Shown: positions 1-8,146, counted from the first letter of the stretch. The stretch is DNA of 18,111 nt from JAVBOP01 sp031550405 (GCA_031550405.1 JAVBOP010000088.1:1-18111), one strand, 5' to 3'. Notes: generated by a model from the sequence alone, not told the origin. Numbers and translations are program-made.

Positions 1-118
1 GATTATCGACCGAACCATCCATACCGCCACTACCGCCGTCCGTACAACCCGCAGCTGCCAAGCATAGCCCAAACATAACCGCCAGCATTGGCGGCCATTT
101 CAAAATTTTTGTCTTCAT
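1..118 (-). CDS. Lipoprotein, N-terminal part (gene runs off the window)
   Basis: Reading leftward from an ATG at 118 gives 39 codons before the window edge. The peptide starts with a basic MKTKILKWPP, has a hydrophobic stretch, then LAAAGC, a lipobox with the modifiable cysteine at residue 25, followed by a Gly/Ser/Asp-rich linker typical of lipoproteins. It should therefore be exported by Sec and lipidated in the envelope; its function cannot be told from the visible part. The start is well supported by a strong Shine-Dalgarno GGAGGT on the minus strand (122-127). The visible part is much richer in G and C than the neighbouring genes, partly because of glycine codons. It is separated from the tonB operon by about 250 nt that include a terminator, so it is probably a separate transcription unit. 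Confidence 0.7.
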   Translation of the reverse strand, partial: MKTKILKWPPMLAVMFGLCLAAAGCTDGGSGGMDGSVDN

Positions 119-316
119 AAGACCTCCATTTTTAAATAAAAGGGTTTATAAAATTGTTTTTTTAATTTGTAAAGCATAATATGCCTCTTCTATTATTGTC
201 TATAACTGTTTTTTTGAAATGCAATAAGCTTATGCAATATAGCTATTTAATATGGATAATGTATTCAAGGAAGTGTATTACGTAAGTTTAGCACAGCTTA
301 TCTTTGCAAATAATAA

Positions 317-356
317 AAGCCATTTGATGTCAGTATCAAATGGCTTGCGTTTTTTT
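317..356 (-). terminator. Bidirectional intrinsic terminator after tonB
   Basis: A perfect 12-bp stem (317-328 with 335-346) carries a 6-nt loop. On the minus strand it lies 23 nt after the tonB stop codon and is followed by TTATTATTT, so it can end the exbB-exbD-exbD-tonB transcript. On the plus strand it is followed by GCG and seven T (350-356), so it could also stop transcription entering from the left. Confidence 0.85.
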
Positions 357-369
357 ATCTTGAAGAGAT

Positions 370-1167
370 TTACTTCAATCTGAATTTAATTGGGACACTA
401 ATCCAACACGAGACAGGCTGTCCATTCATTACCGCAGGAGTTGCAAAACCGTAGGCCTTGACGGCATCCACCGCTGCTTCATTTAGCGCTTTATTATCTG
501 AATGTTCTGCGAATGCTTTTGTTATTTTTCCTGTTTTATCTACCAGAGCTTTTACATGCACTGTACCCTCTATATTGGCTTTGCGTGCCATTTCTGGATA
601 TTTTACAAGAGAATTCAACTTAGCTAAATCAAAGACAGGGTCTTTTTCCACAGGAATAAACTCGTCTGGTTCAGGCTCCTTATCGACTATTTCTTTGGCA
701 TCCACCTTTTTTTCAGACCAGTCAATATTATCAGCGAAATTTCCCATGTCTTCTCCCGTACCGCCTTCATGGCTTGCTCTTGATTGAACTTCGACAGTAG
801 CAAAGTCCTTGACATCAGGCGCTATCATTGCATCCGGAACAGGAATAGGGTTGCCTGCACGAGCCGCTGGACCTGTATTTATCACAACATCAGGCGGCGG
901 CGGGACATCCGCTGCTGCATCGGCATCGGGCGGCGGTAAATCATCTAACGTCATCTTTGTAATCGGCGCCACCTTTACATCGTCTTTTAAAGTAGCCTCT
1001 ACCGTATCAAATATGAAATTTATCAATAAAAGCAAAAGCAACAATAATGATGCTACTATTACTCCGCGTACCGTGTTTTTTCTGATGAAGTATTTTAATT
1101 CTGCCGCACCGTACGTTGATGGCAATGGCACTTCATCTAAACCTATTTTTATCGTTTCTGTTTTCAT
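370..1167 (-). CDS. tonB: TonB-family energy transducer
   Basis: The protein (265 aa) should pass proton-motive energy from the ExbB/ExbD motor in the inner membrane across the periplasm to outer-membrane receptors. It has the usual TonB layout: a short cytoplasmic N-terminus, one leucine-rich membrane segment at about residues 33-53, a proline- and acidic-rich periplasmic spacer (about 77-120, with LPPPDAD and PPPPD), and a C-terminal TonB domain from about 185 to the end, containing YPEMARKANIEGTV and ending IKFRLK. It is the last gene of the operon, 2 nt after the upstream exbD, with AAGGA before the ATG. No TonB-dependent receptor is visible in the window, so the partner is unknown. The family call is secure; whether it serves metal uptake, glycan uptake or another role is not shown. 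Confidence 0.92.
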   Translation of the reverse strand: MKTETIKIGLDEVPLPSTYGAAELKYFIRKNTVRGVIVASLLLLLLLLINFIFDTVEATLKDDVKVAPITKMTLDDLPPPDADAAADVPPPPDVVINTGPAARAGNPIPVPDAMIAPDVKDFATVEVQSRASHEGGTGEDMGNFADNIDWSEKKVDAKEIVDKEPEPDEFIPVEKDPVFDLAKLNSLVKYPEMARKANIEGTVHVKALVDKTGKITKAFAEHSDNKALNEAAVDAVKAYGFATPAVMNGQPVSCWISVPIKFRLK

Positions 1168-1169
1168 TT

Positions 1170-1742
1170 TTATAATCCTTGTAGTTTAGCGACTTCATCT
1201 TCAGTTTGAATAGCGATAGTAAATCGTCTTTCGCGCTTCTTAGGATTGCCCTGCTCATCCAGTTCTTTAGCTATTTCTTGAGTAATCACAGCTTCTGCCA
1301 GATTTAATTTATCAAGAATCTCCACTATTGTTCCATAGGCTGCATCTTTTGACACTTTTAATGCAACAATTAATTTATTTCTTACCGCTGGATCAAGATT
1401 TTCTCTTTCCGACAATCCCTGTATTTCTTTAAGCAGTACGGACTTAGGGTCTTCAGAACCTTTTGACCAGAACAGCTTGTTATCATCTCTAACAAAAATT
1501 GACATAAGTTCAGATTCTCGAACCTCAACTTCAACATCAATTTCTGGTGGAATTGTCATATCCAGAACCTGTGGAGCAGCCATTGTTGTCGTAAACATAA
1601 AGAATGTCAGCAACAAGAATGTAATATCCACAAGTGGAGTCATATCAAGGGTAAAGCCAACGCGCTTTGATTTTTTCCGCTTACCGGCTTTTCCTCTTTT
1701 GGGTTTGCCTCCGCCCCCACCTAATTGGCCACCACCAGCCAT
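1170..1742 (-). CDS. exbD: Biopolymer transport protein ExbD (first of two paralogues)
   Basis: ExbD proteins are single-pass inner-membrane subunits that sit in the ExbB pore and carry the proton-accepting aspartate. This 190-aa copy has a 30-residue cytoplasmic tail rich in Gly, Lys and Arg, then the signature VGFTLDMTPLVDITFLLL with the expected aspartate at residue 39, one membrane segment, and a periplasmic domain of about 130 residues. The start is fixed by a strong Shine-Dalgarno AAGGAG (1750-1755 on the minus strand). It lies between the other exbD (48-nt gap) and tonB (2-nt gap). The long basic glycine-rich tail is larger than in the other paralogue, and the two periplasmic domains differ clearly, which suggests distinct roles in one motor, perhaps as a heterodimer (inference). 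Confidence 0.94.
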   Translation of the reverse strand: MAGGGQLGGGGGKPKRGKAGKRKKSKRVGFTLDMTPLVDITFLLLTFFMFTTTMAAPQVLDMTIPPEIDVEVEVRESELMSIFVRDDNKLFWSKGSEDPKSVLLKEIQGLSERENLDPAVRNKLIVALKVSKDAAYGTIVEILDKLNLAEAVITQEIAKELDEQGNPKKRERRFTIAIQTEDEVAKLQGL

Positions 1743-1790
1743 ATATATTCTCCTTATATTCTAAAATATTATTAATAAAATCATCAATGG

Positions 1791-2306
1791 CTATTGCCTT
1801 TTATCCACTACATAACTGAATACTGTAGCACGATTTTTCCGCAGTATGTCCATTGCATCGTTAATATACTCAAATCGCAGTCGTTTATCAGCATCTATTG
1901 CAAATAAAGTTGTGGGATTAACAAGCCTTGTATTCCGCACAAGCTCGTTAAGCAGTTCTTTTGTTACCGGTATTTGCGCTTTGCTCAGCAGCTCCTGAGG
2001 AATACCCGGCGTATTCTGCCACACCTGCCCTCTGTCCGCTTCATTTACTATATCATAATAGTATATGGTATCCAATGTAACAGTATCTATGGCAACTTTT
2101 ATCGTTGCCAAGTCTCTATCAGGCAATTTAGAAGTATCCGACGGAGTTGTCGCTGGACGTTGTATCACAAATTTTTGCTCACTCTCAGCCTGCGTTTTAA
2201 ACGTAGCCGTAAACATAAAAAATGTTAGCAACAAGAACGTAATATCTACAAGCGGAGTCATATCAATAGCAAAACCGACGCGCTTTACTTTTACTTTCTT
2301 TGACAC
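1791..2306 (-). CDS. exbD: Biopolymer transport protein ExbD (second paralogue)
   Basis: This is a second ExbD/TolR-type subunit (171 aa). It has a short basic tail, then VGFAIDMTPLVDITFLLL with the conserved membrane aspartate at residue 21, one membrane segment to about residue 36, and a periplasmic domain that shares little with the other copy. The start is a GTG preceded by AGGAA at suitable spacing; no better in-frame ATG is seen upstream. It follows exbB by 30 nt. At DNA level the membrane-segment coding region (about 2214-2288) is nearly the same as 1598-1670 in the other exbD, so the pair arose by duplication with the pore helix kept and the periplasmic part diverged. Operons with two exbD genes are known in Bacteroidota. 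Confidence 0.94.
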   Translation of the reverse strand: MSKKVKVKRVGFAIDMTPLVDITFLLLTFFMFTATFKTQAESEQKFVIQRPATTPSDTSKLPDRDLATIKVAIDTVTLDTIYYYDIVNEADRGQVWQNTPGIPQELLSKAQIPVTKELLNELVRNTRLVNPTTLFAIDADKRLRFEYINDAMDILRKNRATVFSYVVDKRQ

Positions 2307-2336
2307 AGTTATTTCCTGTTTATGTTTGTGAAAAAA

Positions 2337-3110
2337 TTATTTTTGAGTTCTTGTTGTGAATATTTGCATCACATTTAAAATTGTTTCATCGATCATATAA
2401 ACAAAACTATCTACCTTAGTAGTAAAGAAGTTATATGCAACGATAGCAATTACTGCACCAATAAGACCGCCAGCCGTGTTATATAACGCCTCGGAAATAC
2501 CTATTGAAAGTTGTGTTGCAGATACAGTTCCACTTTCTGCCAATGCACGGAATGCTCTAATCATACCCAATGTCGTTCCCAAAAGTCCAATCATCGTTGC
2601 GATAGAAGCAACTGTGGATAAAATCACAAGATTTTTTTCCAAAAGTGGAGTTTCCAAATTCAATGATTCATCAATGCTGCGTTGTACTTCTGATATTTTC
2701 TTTTCAGGTCCAAAATTAGCATCATTTTCAACTATTTTAAAGCGTGATATGGCAGCTCGCAATACGTTTGCGATAGAGCCGCGCTGTTTATCACATTCTG
2801 CAAGTGCCGGCTCAAATTCGCCTTTTTCAAGCATAGCAATAATTTTTCTAATAAATTGAACAGGATCGTTTTTGCCTTTTGCCTTGTTAATAGATAAAAA
2901 GCGCTCAATAGAATAAACCACCGCAATGATGATGAAAGAAATCAACAGTGCAACAAGCGGACCACCGGTATGAATCATACCAAGTGCATTAATAGGTTCG
3001 TGTTTTGCCGCATCTGCAAAATTAGCAGGCGATCCTAAGAAAAATGAATAAAAGCAGGCTGCTACAACAAGTGAGGCAGCAATGACAATTACATTTACGA
3101 ATTTCTTCAT
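2337..3110 (-). CDS. exbB: ExbB/TolQ/MotA-type proton channel
   Basis: This protein (257 aa) is the channel-forming subunit of the ExbB-ExbD-TonB motor of the inner membrane. It shows hydrophobic segments at about 5-26, 50-72, 161-188 and 208-232. The last two hold the family's core: ATMIGLLGTTLGMI and the ISEALYNTAGGLIGAVIAI segment that lines the pore. The cytoplasmic loop between (about 73-160) matches the usual ExbB topology, and one additional N-terminal hydrophobic segment is common in Bacteroidota ExbB. It is the first gene of the operon, so the promoter and leader upstream (3180-3276) control the whole unit. GGAG lies before the ATG, but at a longer than usual distance. It could be named TolQ, but linkage with tonB rather than tolA/tolB favours ExbB. 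Confidence 0.95.
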   Translation of the reverse strand: MKKFVNVIVIAASLVVAACFYSFFLGSPANFADAAKHEPINALGMIHTGGPLVALLISFIIIAVVYSIERFLSINKAKGKNDPVQFIRKIIAMLEKGEFEPALAECDKQRGSIANVLRAAISRFKIVENDANFGPEKKISEVQRSIDESLNLETPLLEKNLVILSTVASIATMIGLLGTTLGMIRAFRALAESGTVSATQLSIGISEALYNTAGGLIGAVIAIVAYNFFTTKVDSFVYMIDETILNVMQIFTTRTQK

Positions 3111-3179
3111 TTTAAAAATGCTCCGAAATTATTTAAAAATATAAAAAAATGTTTATTAATATATGTCAGTAGTTAGTGC

Positions 3180-3242
3180 GCTTTAACATGGGTAAGATAT
3201 AATTTTCCACCGCTTTCGCACTTCGCAAGTAAATGTTAAAGC
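3180..3242 (-). promoter_or_regulatory. Foldable 5' leader of the exbB operon (candidate regulatory RNA)
   Basis: A perfect 10-bp inverted repeat (GCTTTAACAT at 3180-3189, ATGTTAAAGC at 3233-3242) encloses 43 nt, which contain a smaller hairpin (ACTT-GCG-AAGT on the minus strand). If the promoter at 3246-3276 is used, the transcript would start within or at the edge of the outer stem, leaving a closed structure at the very 5' end and about 70 nt of AT-rich sequence before the exbB start. The pairing is seen; a regulatory role is inference. It matches no riboswitch class I recognise. Confidence 0.4.
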
Positions 3243-3245
3243 AGT

Positions 3246-3276
3246 CAAAAATACAAAGAATAATATTATTGGCAAA
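3246..3276 (-). promoter_or_regulatory. Bacteroidota-type promoter for exbB-exbD-exbD-tonB
   Basis: On the minus strand TTTG (3276-3273), a 19-nt spacer and TATTTTTG (3253-3246) match the known Bacteroidota sigma-A promoter, -33 TTTG and -7 TAnnTTTG, in both sequence and spacing. The implied start near 3240 gives a leader of about 130 nt. Confidence 0.6.
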
Positions 3277-3310
3277 AGTTTTTTTTTAACTCACACTACG
3301 CTGCCTCCAT

Positions 3311-3330
3311 TTATGAATATTTTTTCATAA
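3311..3330. repeat. Gapped palindrome, copy A
   Basis: TTATGAA-TATTTT-TTCATAA: perfect 7-bp arms and a 6-nt AT spacer. It lies between the divergent exbB and tolC genes, 101 nt before tolC. It is one of six copies of the pattern TTAT(G/T)A(A/T)-N6-TTCATAA in this window. It could be an operator or a promoter part. Confidence 0.5.
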
Positions 3331-3355
3331 TTATATAGCAGGAAAAGAGAAACAA

Positions 3356-3393
3356 TTTGGGTATAGCCCGTAATATTCTAATAAGTATTTTTG
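3356..3393 (+). promoter_or_regulatory. Possible promoter for the TolC-family gene
   Basis: TATTTTTG (3386-3393) fits the -7 box TAnnTTTG and lies 38 nt before the start codon. The nearest upstream TTTG (3356-3359) is 26 nt away, longer than the usual 19-21, so only the -7 box is persuasive. Confidence 0.35.
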
Positions 3394-3431
3394 ATTATTT
3401 ATTGCATTAAAGCTGCATTTATATCTATAAA

Positions 3432-4724
3432 ATGAACAAAATATTCCTCTGCATAGCATTGCTGTTGTCCTTATCCATAAACACTTTTTCACAAAAAACA
3501 TATACACTGAAAGATTGCATAAACACAGCAATAACAAATAATTACGACATATTGCTAACACATTATCAAAAGCAGACGGCAAATGCAAAAATGAAGAGTG
3601 CATTTGGTTCGTATCTTCCTTCTGTTGATGTAACCGCCGGATATTCAAGACAGCTAAACAATCCAAATAATTCCCTGTATTTAAATTCATATTCTATGAA
3701 TGCTGGAGCCAATATGCTTATTTTTGACGGCTTTGGGCGTGAGGCAAATTACAGGATTGCAGACATAAACACAAATATTGTTGATTTGCAAACCGAGTAT
3801 TTAATTGAAAAAATAAAATTGGATATTTACCTTAAGTATGCTGAAATTATGAGGCTTGAAGAAATCAGAAAGGCGAAAAAAGAAGATATTGAAGTTGGAA
3901 AAATTGAGCTCGAAAATTTAAAAGCAAAATATGAAGCAGGCATTATCCCGATAAATTCCATACTTTCGCAAGAGGCAGAGCTTGGCAACAAGGAAGTGCA
4001 GCTATTGCAATCTGAAATTGATATTAATCTGGCAAAACAATCTTTAATGATTACGCTGGGACTTGACCCTTCCGTTGAAACCAACTTCGATACGAACAGC
4101 ATTCCAGCTAATATCAGCACGCAAGAAATTGATAAATTCAGGAATCAGATTGGCGGTTTGCAAAATTCCATCGAGCAAGCGTTCAAAAACAGGATCGATT
4201 ACTCCACTTATACGCTAAATAAAGAGAGCGCTGAATTGGGCAAAAAAGCAGCAAATTCCGCATATTTCCCCACGCTGTCCGCCTCTCTTGGATACAACTG
4301 GAGCAGTGGCAGGATAGCTGATATTGATAAAGGCTTATTCCTTTTTGGTTTGAATTTGAATGTGCCAATATTTAAAAATTTCAATATTGACTTGCAGGCA
4401 CAGCAAGCCGAACTTTATTTTCAAGAGGCGAATACCGAGCTTCTAAAGCTGGAACAAGGCATAAGGGCGGAAGTGCAAACAGCATATTTCAATTTGGAAG
4501 CGGTCGAAAAGGCAGTCGCAATTTCCGAAAAATCTATTGCTGCAGCTCGGCAAAATTTCGATGCAGTCAAGGAGAGAATGAACCTTGGAAGCGCAACCAT
4601 AACTGATTATATCACCGCCAATACTCAATATATCACCGCTCAAACCAACAGTATTTCCTCATATTATCTATATCTAAAAGCCCAGCAAAACCTGCTCTTC
4701 GTCATCGGCAATTATGACTTATAA
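3432..4724 (+). CDS. TolC-family outer-membrane efflux protein
   Basis: The protein (430 aa) should form a trimeric outer-membrane channel with a long periplasmic helical tunnel, serving a tripartite efflux pump or type I secretion system. Residues 1-20 are a signal peptide ending TFSQ. The mature part starts with YTLKDCINTAITNNYDI, the characteristic first helix of the family, followed by two similar halves of long amphipathic helices broken by beta-strand segments (SYLPSVDVTAGYSRQ near residue 60 and AYFPTLSASLGYNWS near 277). Those internal repeats are the mark of the OEP domain. No membrane-fusion protein or inner-membrane pump gene lies beside it, so the partner pump must be encoded elsewhere. 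It is divergent from exbB and appears to be transcribed alone; no clear terminator is visible in the 239 nt that follow. Confidence 0.93.
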   Translation: MNKIFLCIALLLSLSINTFSQKTYTLKDCINTAITNNYDILLTHYQKQTANAKMKSAFGSYLPSVDVTAGYSRQLNNPNNSLYLNSYSMNAGANMLIFDGFGREANYRIADINTNIVDLQTEYLIEKIKLDIYLKYAEIMRLEEIRKAKKEDIEVGKIELENLKAKYEAGIIPINSILSQEAELGNKEVQLLQSEIDINLAKQSLMITLGLDPSVETNFDTNSIPANISTQEIDKFRNQIGGLQNSIEQAFKNRIDYSTYTLNKESAELGKKAANSAYFPTLSASLGYNWSSGRIADIDKGLFLFGLNLNVPIFKNFNIDLQAQQAELYFQEANTELLKLEQGIRAEVQTAYFNLEAVEKAVAISEKSIAAARQNFDAVKERMNLGSATITDYITANTQYITAQTNSISSYYLYLKAQQNLLFVIGNYDL

Positions 4725-4926
4725 TTATGATTTATAGAAACATGAGATGGAAAGCAGCGACGGCAGGCTACGGTATAAAGTATAGTGAAAATTTTGATAA
4801 ACGGCTACATTAATACAATACAGGTATGCCAAATTTGTAAAATTAATGCTATATTAAGTGTTGAATTTATTTTCAATAACATTAGCTAACATATTATTGC
4901 CATATAAACGCAAGTTGCCACGCTTT

Positions 4927-4946
4927 TTATGAATTTTTATTCATAA
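4927..4946. repeat. Gapped palindrome, copy B
   Basis: TTATGAA-TTTTTA-TTCATAA: perfect arms, which extend by one more T/A pair on each side. It ends 17 nt before the start of the 1052-aa fusion gene. The rest of the gap from 4725 shows no gene and no exact TAnnTTTG box. Confidence 0.55.
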
Positions 4947-4963
4947 ATAATGAAGTATGAAAT

Positions 4964-7900
4964 ATGAAGAAAAAAATAATACCAATAACACTTGTATATA
5001 TCGTTATATCGCTTTTTTCGATGCCTGATGTTGCAGCACAACAGTTCGGCAAAAATAAGATGCAGTATAAAAATTTCGATTGGAAATATATCGAAAGCAA
5101 ACATTTTGATGTCTATTATGACGCAGGCAGCAAATACCTTGCAGAATTTGCCGCAATTGAATTGGAAAAAGCCCTTGTATCAATCCAAAAAACACTTAAC
5201 TTCCAGATAACACAGCGAATTGCTGTGGTCGTGTATAATTCGCACAATGAATTTCAACAGACAAATGTTATCAATATGTACCTTAGCCAAGGCATAGGCG
5301 GCGTTACCGAACTCTATAAAAACCGTGTGGTTGTGCCATTTCAAGGCAGCTATGCGCAGCTGCGGCACGTACTGCACCACGAGCTTGTTCATGCTGTAAT
5401 CAATGACATGTTTTATGGCGGTACGGTGCAGACTGCCGTTACGGCAAATGGCGTATTTTTTCTGCCCACGTGGCTCAATGAAGGCTTGGCGGAGTGGGAA
5501 AGTATTGGCGGCATGGATATAGAAACCGACATGTTCATGCGGGATTTGACTATAAATGAAGACCTGCCTGCGCTCAAGGAAATTAGCGGCTATCTGTCAT
5601 ATCGTGCAGGGCAAACGTTCTATGCCTTCATTGCAGACAGGTATGGCAAAGGCAAGGTAACCGAATTTGTAAACAAGTTGAAATCGTATCAGAATCTCGA
5701 AATCGCCTTTATGAACACATTCGGCATCAGCTTCGAGGATTTTTCAGAGCTGTGGCAGACGGAAATAAAAAAGGTATATTGGCCAGATATTACGGTATAT
5801 CAGCCGCCAAAAGAATTTGCCACGCAAATAACAAACCACGCGAAAGAAGATTGCTTCTATTTTTCGTCGCCTGCAATAGCGCCCGACGGCGAGCAAATGG
5901 CATATATATCCGATATGGATGCAGGCATATTTGCAATATATGTTTCGCCCATTGAAACGGCTACCGACAAAAAGAAGAAAGTAAAGCCGCGAAAGCTTGT
6001 CAGCAGCGCAAGGCAGCAGGATTTTGAGCAGTTGAATATCTTAACTCCAGGCATATCATGGTCGCCAGACAGCAAAAAAATTGTCATATCCGCCAAGTCC
6101 GGCGGTGAAGATGCTATATTTATAACTGACGTGAAAACAGGTAAATATGATAAAATAAAGCCCGGCTTCAGTACCATATCCTCTGTGATATGGTCGCCAG
6201 ATGGCAGCAAGATAGCATTTATCGGTACCAAAAACGCCCAAAGCGATATATATTACTATGACTTGGCGGATAAGAAGGTGATAGCGGTTACAAATGATGT
6301 CTTTTCTGACCATTTCCCCGTGTGGGCGCCCGACTCCAAGTCCATATACTATATATCGGATAGAGGCGATAACCTTGCGCCCGGCCTGAATTATGAAAAC
6401 TATAGGATATGGGAGCATGACTATAAACATGCAGATATATACAACGTAGATATAAGCACTAATAAAATAAGCAGGATAACCAATGAACCGGAAGTGATGA
6501 AGACATCTGTTGTGGTCTCTTCTGACAATAAAAAACTGCTGTATGTATCGATGAAAAATGGCATAGGCAATATTTATGAATTAAATTTAACTTCAAATAT
6601 AGAGCGCCCACTGACCAATTCCGCTAATGGCATAGCCCAGCTGTCTATTACGCCAGATAATTTGAGCATGATATTTTCAGCGCAGGTAGAAGGTGGATAT
6701 GACATATTTCTTATGCGCAACCCATTTGAAAAACAGATAGATACCAATGTGTTGCCTTTGACTGGATTTATGAAAAAAAATTCAGAAAAGAGCCATATCA
6801 TCTCAGAAATAGTTAATGCCGATACTGTTGAAAACATGCAAGACACTGTAACTCCTGTTACTTACGGTGAATACACTACCGACTTCACCCAACAGCAGTT
6901 CGTGCGCCCGAATACCGATGTTCTCAAGCCTGTCGATGACTATGCTGCCAATACTTCGCCGCTGCAGGACAGCGCGGCTGATGATTTCATAGAAAAGGAT
7001 TATATCATTAATTTCAGTTTGGATGCTGTGTTCGTAAATCCTGCTATTTCAACACTTTATGGCTTGCAGGGCGATGGAGTTATCATGTTCAGCGACATCA
7101 TGGGCAACCACCAGATATTTTTGCAGGCATATCTGCTAACCGATTTAAAAAACAGCCAGTTCTATGGTGGATACTTTTATAATTCCAAGATAATAGACTA
7201 CAGCTTTGCGGTGTACAATAATTCTGCCTATATCTGGACATACCTTAATGACCCTGAAGCGGGCGTGGAGGAAGGGAACTATCTCTATTCCTACCGCAGC
7301 ACAGGCGTGGTGCTTGGCTCAAAGTATGCTTTCGACCTGTTCAAACGCGTTGAGCTAAAATTAAATTTAGTTAATGCTGCAAAAGAAAACACGGAGATAC
7401 CGTCGTATGAGTCCATAAGCCGCTTCCTGTTTGTGCCGGAAGTGCAGTTTGTAATAGACAATTCGCTCAATGGAATATATGCGCCGACACGTGGTCAGCG
7501 AATTAATTTTCGAGGGCTATTCTCGCCTCGCTTCACATCTAATTCGTCGGAATTTCTAACACTTACAATGGATGCACGGCAATATATTGAAATAATACCC
7601 AACTGGATGAGCATTGCACTGCGCGGTTCGGCGGGCATAAGCATTGGCGATAGAGCGCAGACGTTTTATATGGGCGGCGTCAATAATTGGATTAATTCGG
7701 AATATGAGAACGGCAATTTCACTCTTGACAATCCAGAGGATTTTGCCTTTATACAGAATTTTTTGATGCCAATGCGCGGGTGGCCTGTCAGTGCCTTAAA
7801 AGGCGATAAATTCTTCATGGCAAATATTGAGTACCGCTTTCCTATCTTCATGGCATTTATGGCGGGCGGCTTTCCCATGCTGATTCAAGGGGTTATGGGC

Positions 7901-8122
7901 AATGTCTTTTTCGATATCGGCGGTGCGTGGACTGATGACTTCCGCATAAGCTACACGGCATATAACGGTAACCGCTATCCTGCCAATATGCTTATGAGCG
8001 CCGGATGGGGCATACGCGCTATAGTTTTGGGCATGCCTTTCAAGTTTGATATGGCATGGCGCAACGAGTATTTTCGCTGGTCTTCCCCATACTATATTTT
8101 TGCTTTAGGATTGGATTTTTAG
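4964..8122 (+). CDS. Exported fusion of zinc peptidase (MA-like), TolB-type propeller and Omp85-like barrel
   Basis: This 1052-aa protein has a signal peptide (residues 1-25, ending VAAQ) and three parts. First is a gluzincin-type peptidase domain: HELVH at 139-143 gives two zinc histidines and the catalytic glutamate, and WLNEGLAEW has E173 as likely third ligand, as in the peptidase MA-like family. Second are about six PD40/TolB-like repeats from roughly 295 to 600, marked by APDG, SPDSKK, SPDGSK, APDSKS, SSDNKK and TPDNLS. Third, from about 683 to the terminal phenylalanine, is a surface-antigen/Omp85-type beta-barrel, including YAPTRGQRINFRG, FYMGGVNNW and VFFDIGGAW. It is likely anchored in the outer membrane with the peptidase and propeller in the periplasm (inference). 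It starts a five-gene cluster. The peptidase motifs look intact. The substrate is unknown; annotation as plain TolB or BamA would miss most of it. Confidence 0.9.
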   Translation: MKKKIIPITLVYIVISLFSMPDVAAQQFGKNKMQYKNFDWKYIESKHFDVYYDAGSKYLAEFAAIELEKALVSIQKTLNFQITQRIAVVVYNSHNEFQQTNVINMYLSQGIGGVTELYKNRVVVPFQGSYAQLRHVLHHELVHAVINDMFYGGTVQTAVTANGVFFLPTWLNEGLAEWESIGGMDIETDMFMRDLTINEDLPALKEISGYLSYRAGQTFYAFIADRYGKGKVTEFVNKLKSYQNLEIAFMNTFGISFEDFSELWQTEIKKVYWPDITVYQPPKEFATQITNHAKEDCFYFSSPAIAPDGEQMAYISDMDAGIFAIYVSPIETATDKKKKVKPRKLVSSARQQDFEQLNILTPGISWSPDSKKIVISAKSGGEDAIFITDVKTGKYDKIKPGFSTISSVIWSPDGSKIAFIGTKNAQSDIYYYDLADKKVIAVTNDVFSDHFPVWAPDSKSIYYISDRGDNLAPGLNYENYRIWEHDYKHADIYNVDISTNKISRITNEPEVMKTSVVVSSDNKKLLYVSMKNGIGNIYELNLTSNIERPLTNSANGIAQLSITPDNLSMIFSAQVEGGYDIFLMRNPFEKQIDTNVLPLTGFMKKNSEKSHIISEIVNADTVENMQDTVTPVTYGEYTTDFTQQQFVRPNTDVLKPVDDYAANTSPLQDSAADDFIEKDYIINFSLDAVFVNPAISTLYGLQGDGVIMFSDIMGNHQIFLQAYLLTDLKNSQFYGGYFYNSKIIDYSFAVYNNSAYIWTYLNDPEAGVEEGNYLYSYRSTGVVLGSKYAFDLFKRVELKLNLVNAAKENTEIPSYESISRFLFVPEVQFVIDNSLNGIYAPTRGQRINFRGLFSPRFTSNSSEFLTLTMDARQYIEIIPNWMSIALRGSAGISIGDRAQTFYMGGVNNWINSEYENGNFTLDNPEDFAFIQNFLMPMRGWPVSALKGDKFFMANIEYRFPIFMAFMAGGFPMLIQGVMGNVFFDIGGAWTDDFRISYTAYNGNRYPANMLMSAGWGIRAIVLGMPFKFDMAWRNEYFRWSSPYYIFALGLDF

Positions 8123-8124
8123 AA

Positions 8125-8144
8125 TTATTAAAAAATATTCATAA
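8125..8144. repeat. Gapped palindrome, copy C
   Basis: TTATTAA-AAAATA-TTCATAA: one arm mismatch. It fills the short gap before the cupin gene and ends 2 nt before its ATG. It is identical to the copy at 17815-17834 over the whole 20 bp plus one more base. Confidence 0.55.
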
Positions 8145-8146
8145 AT

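Noticed and set aside
809..1189. Plus-strand 126-codon frame opposite tonB
   Set aside because: It lies wholly antisense to a well-supported TonB gene. Its glycine/serine-rich stretch is just the complement of the proline-rich spacer.
3311..3330. CRP- or FNR-type operator
   Set aside because: The TGA and TCA cores are 8 nt apart. Both CRP and FNR sites have 6 between these cores.
4712..4731. TTATGAC and TTATGAT after the TolC-family stop as another palindrome copy
   Set aside because: The two sites are in direct, not inverted, orientation and no TTCATAA follows at 6 nt.
6056..6430. Minus-strand 124-codon frames within the peptidase/propeller fusion gene
   Set aside because: They are antisense to a 1052-codon gene with clear domains and have no recognisable motif.
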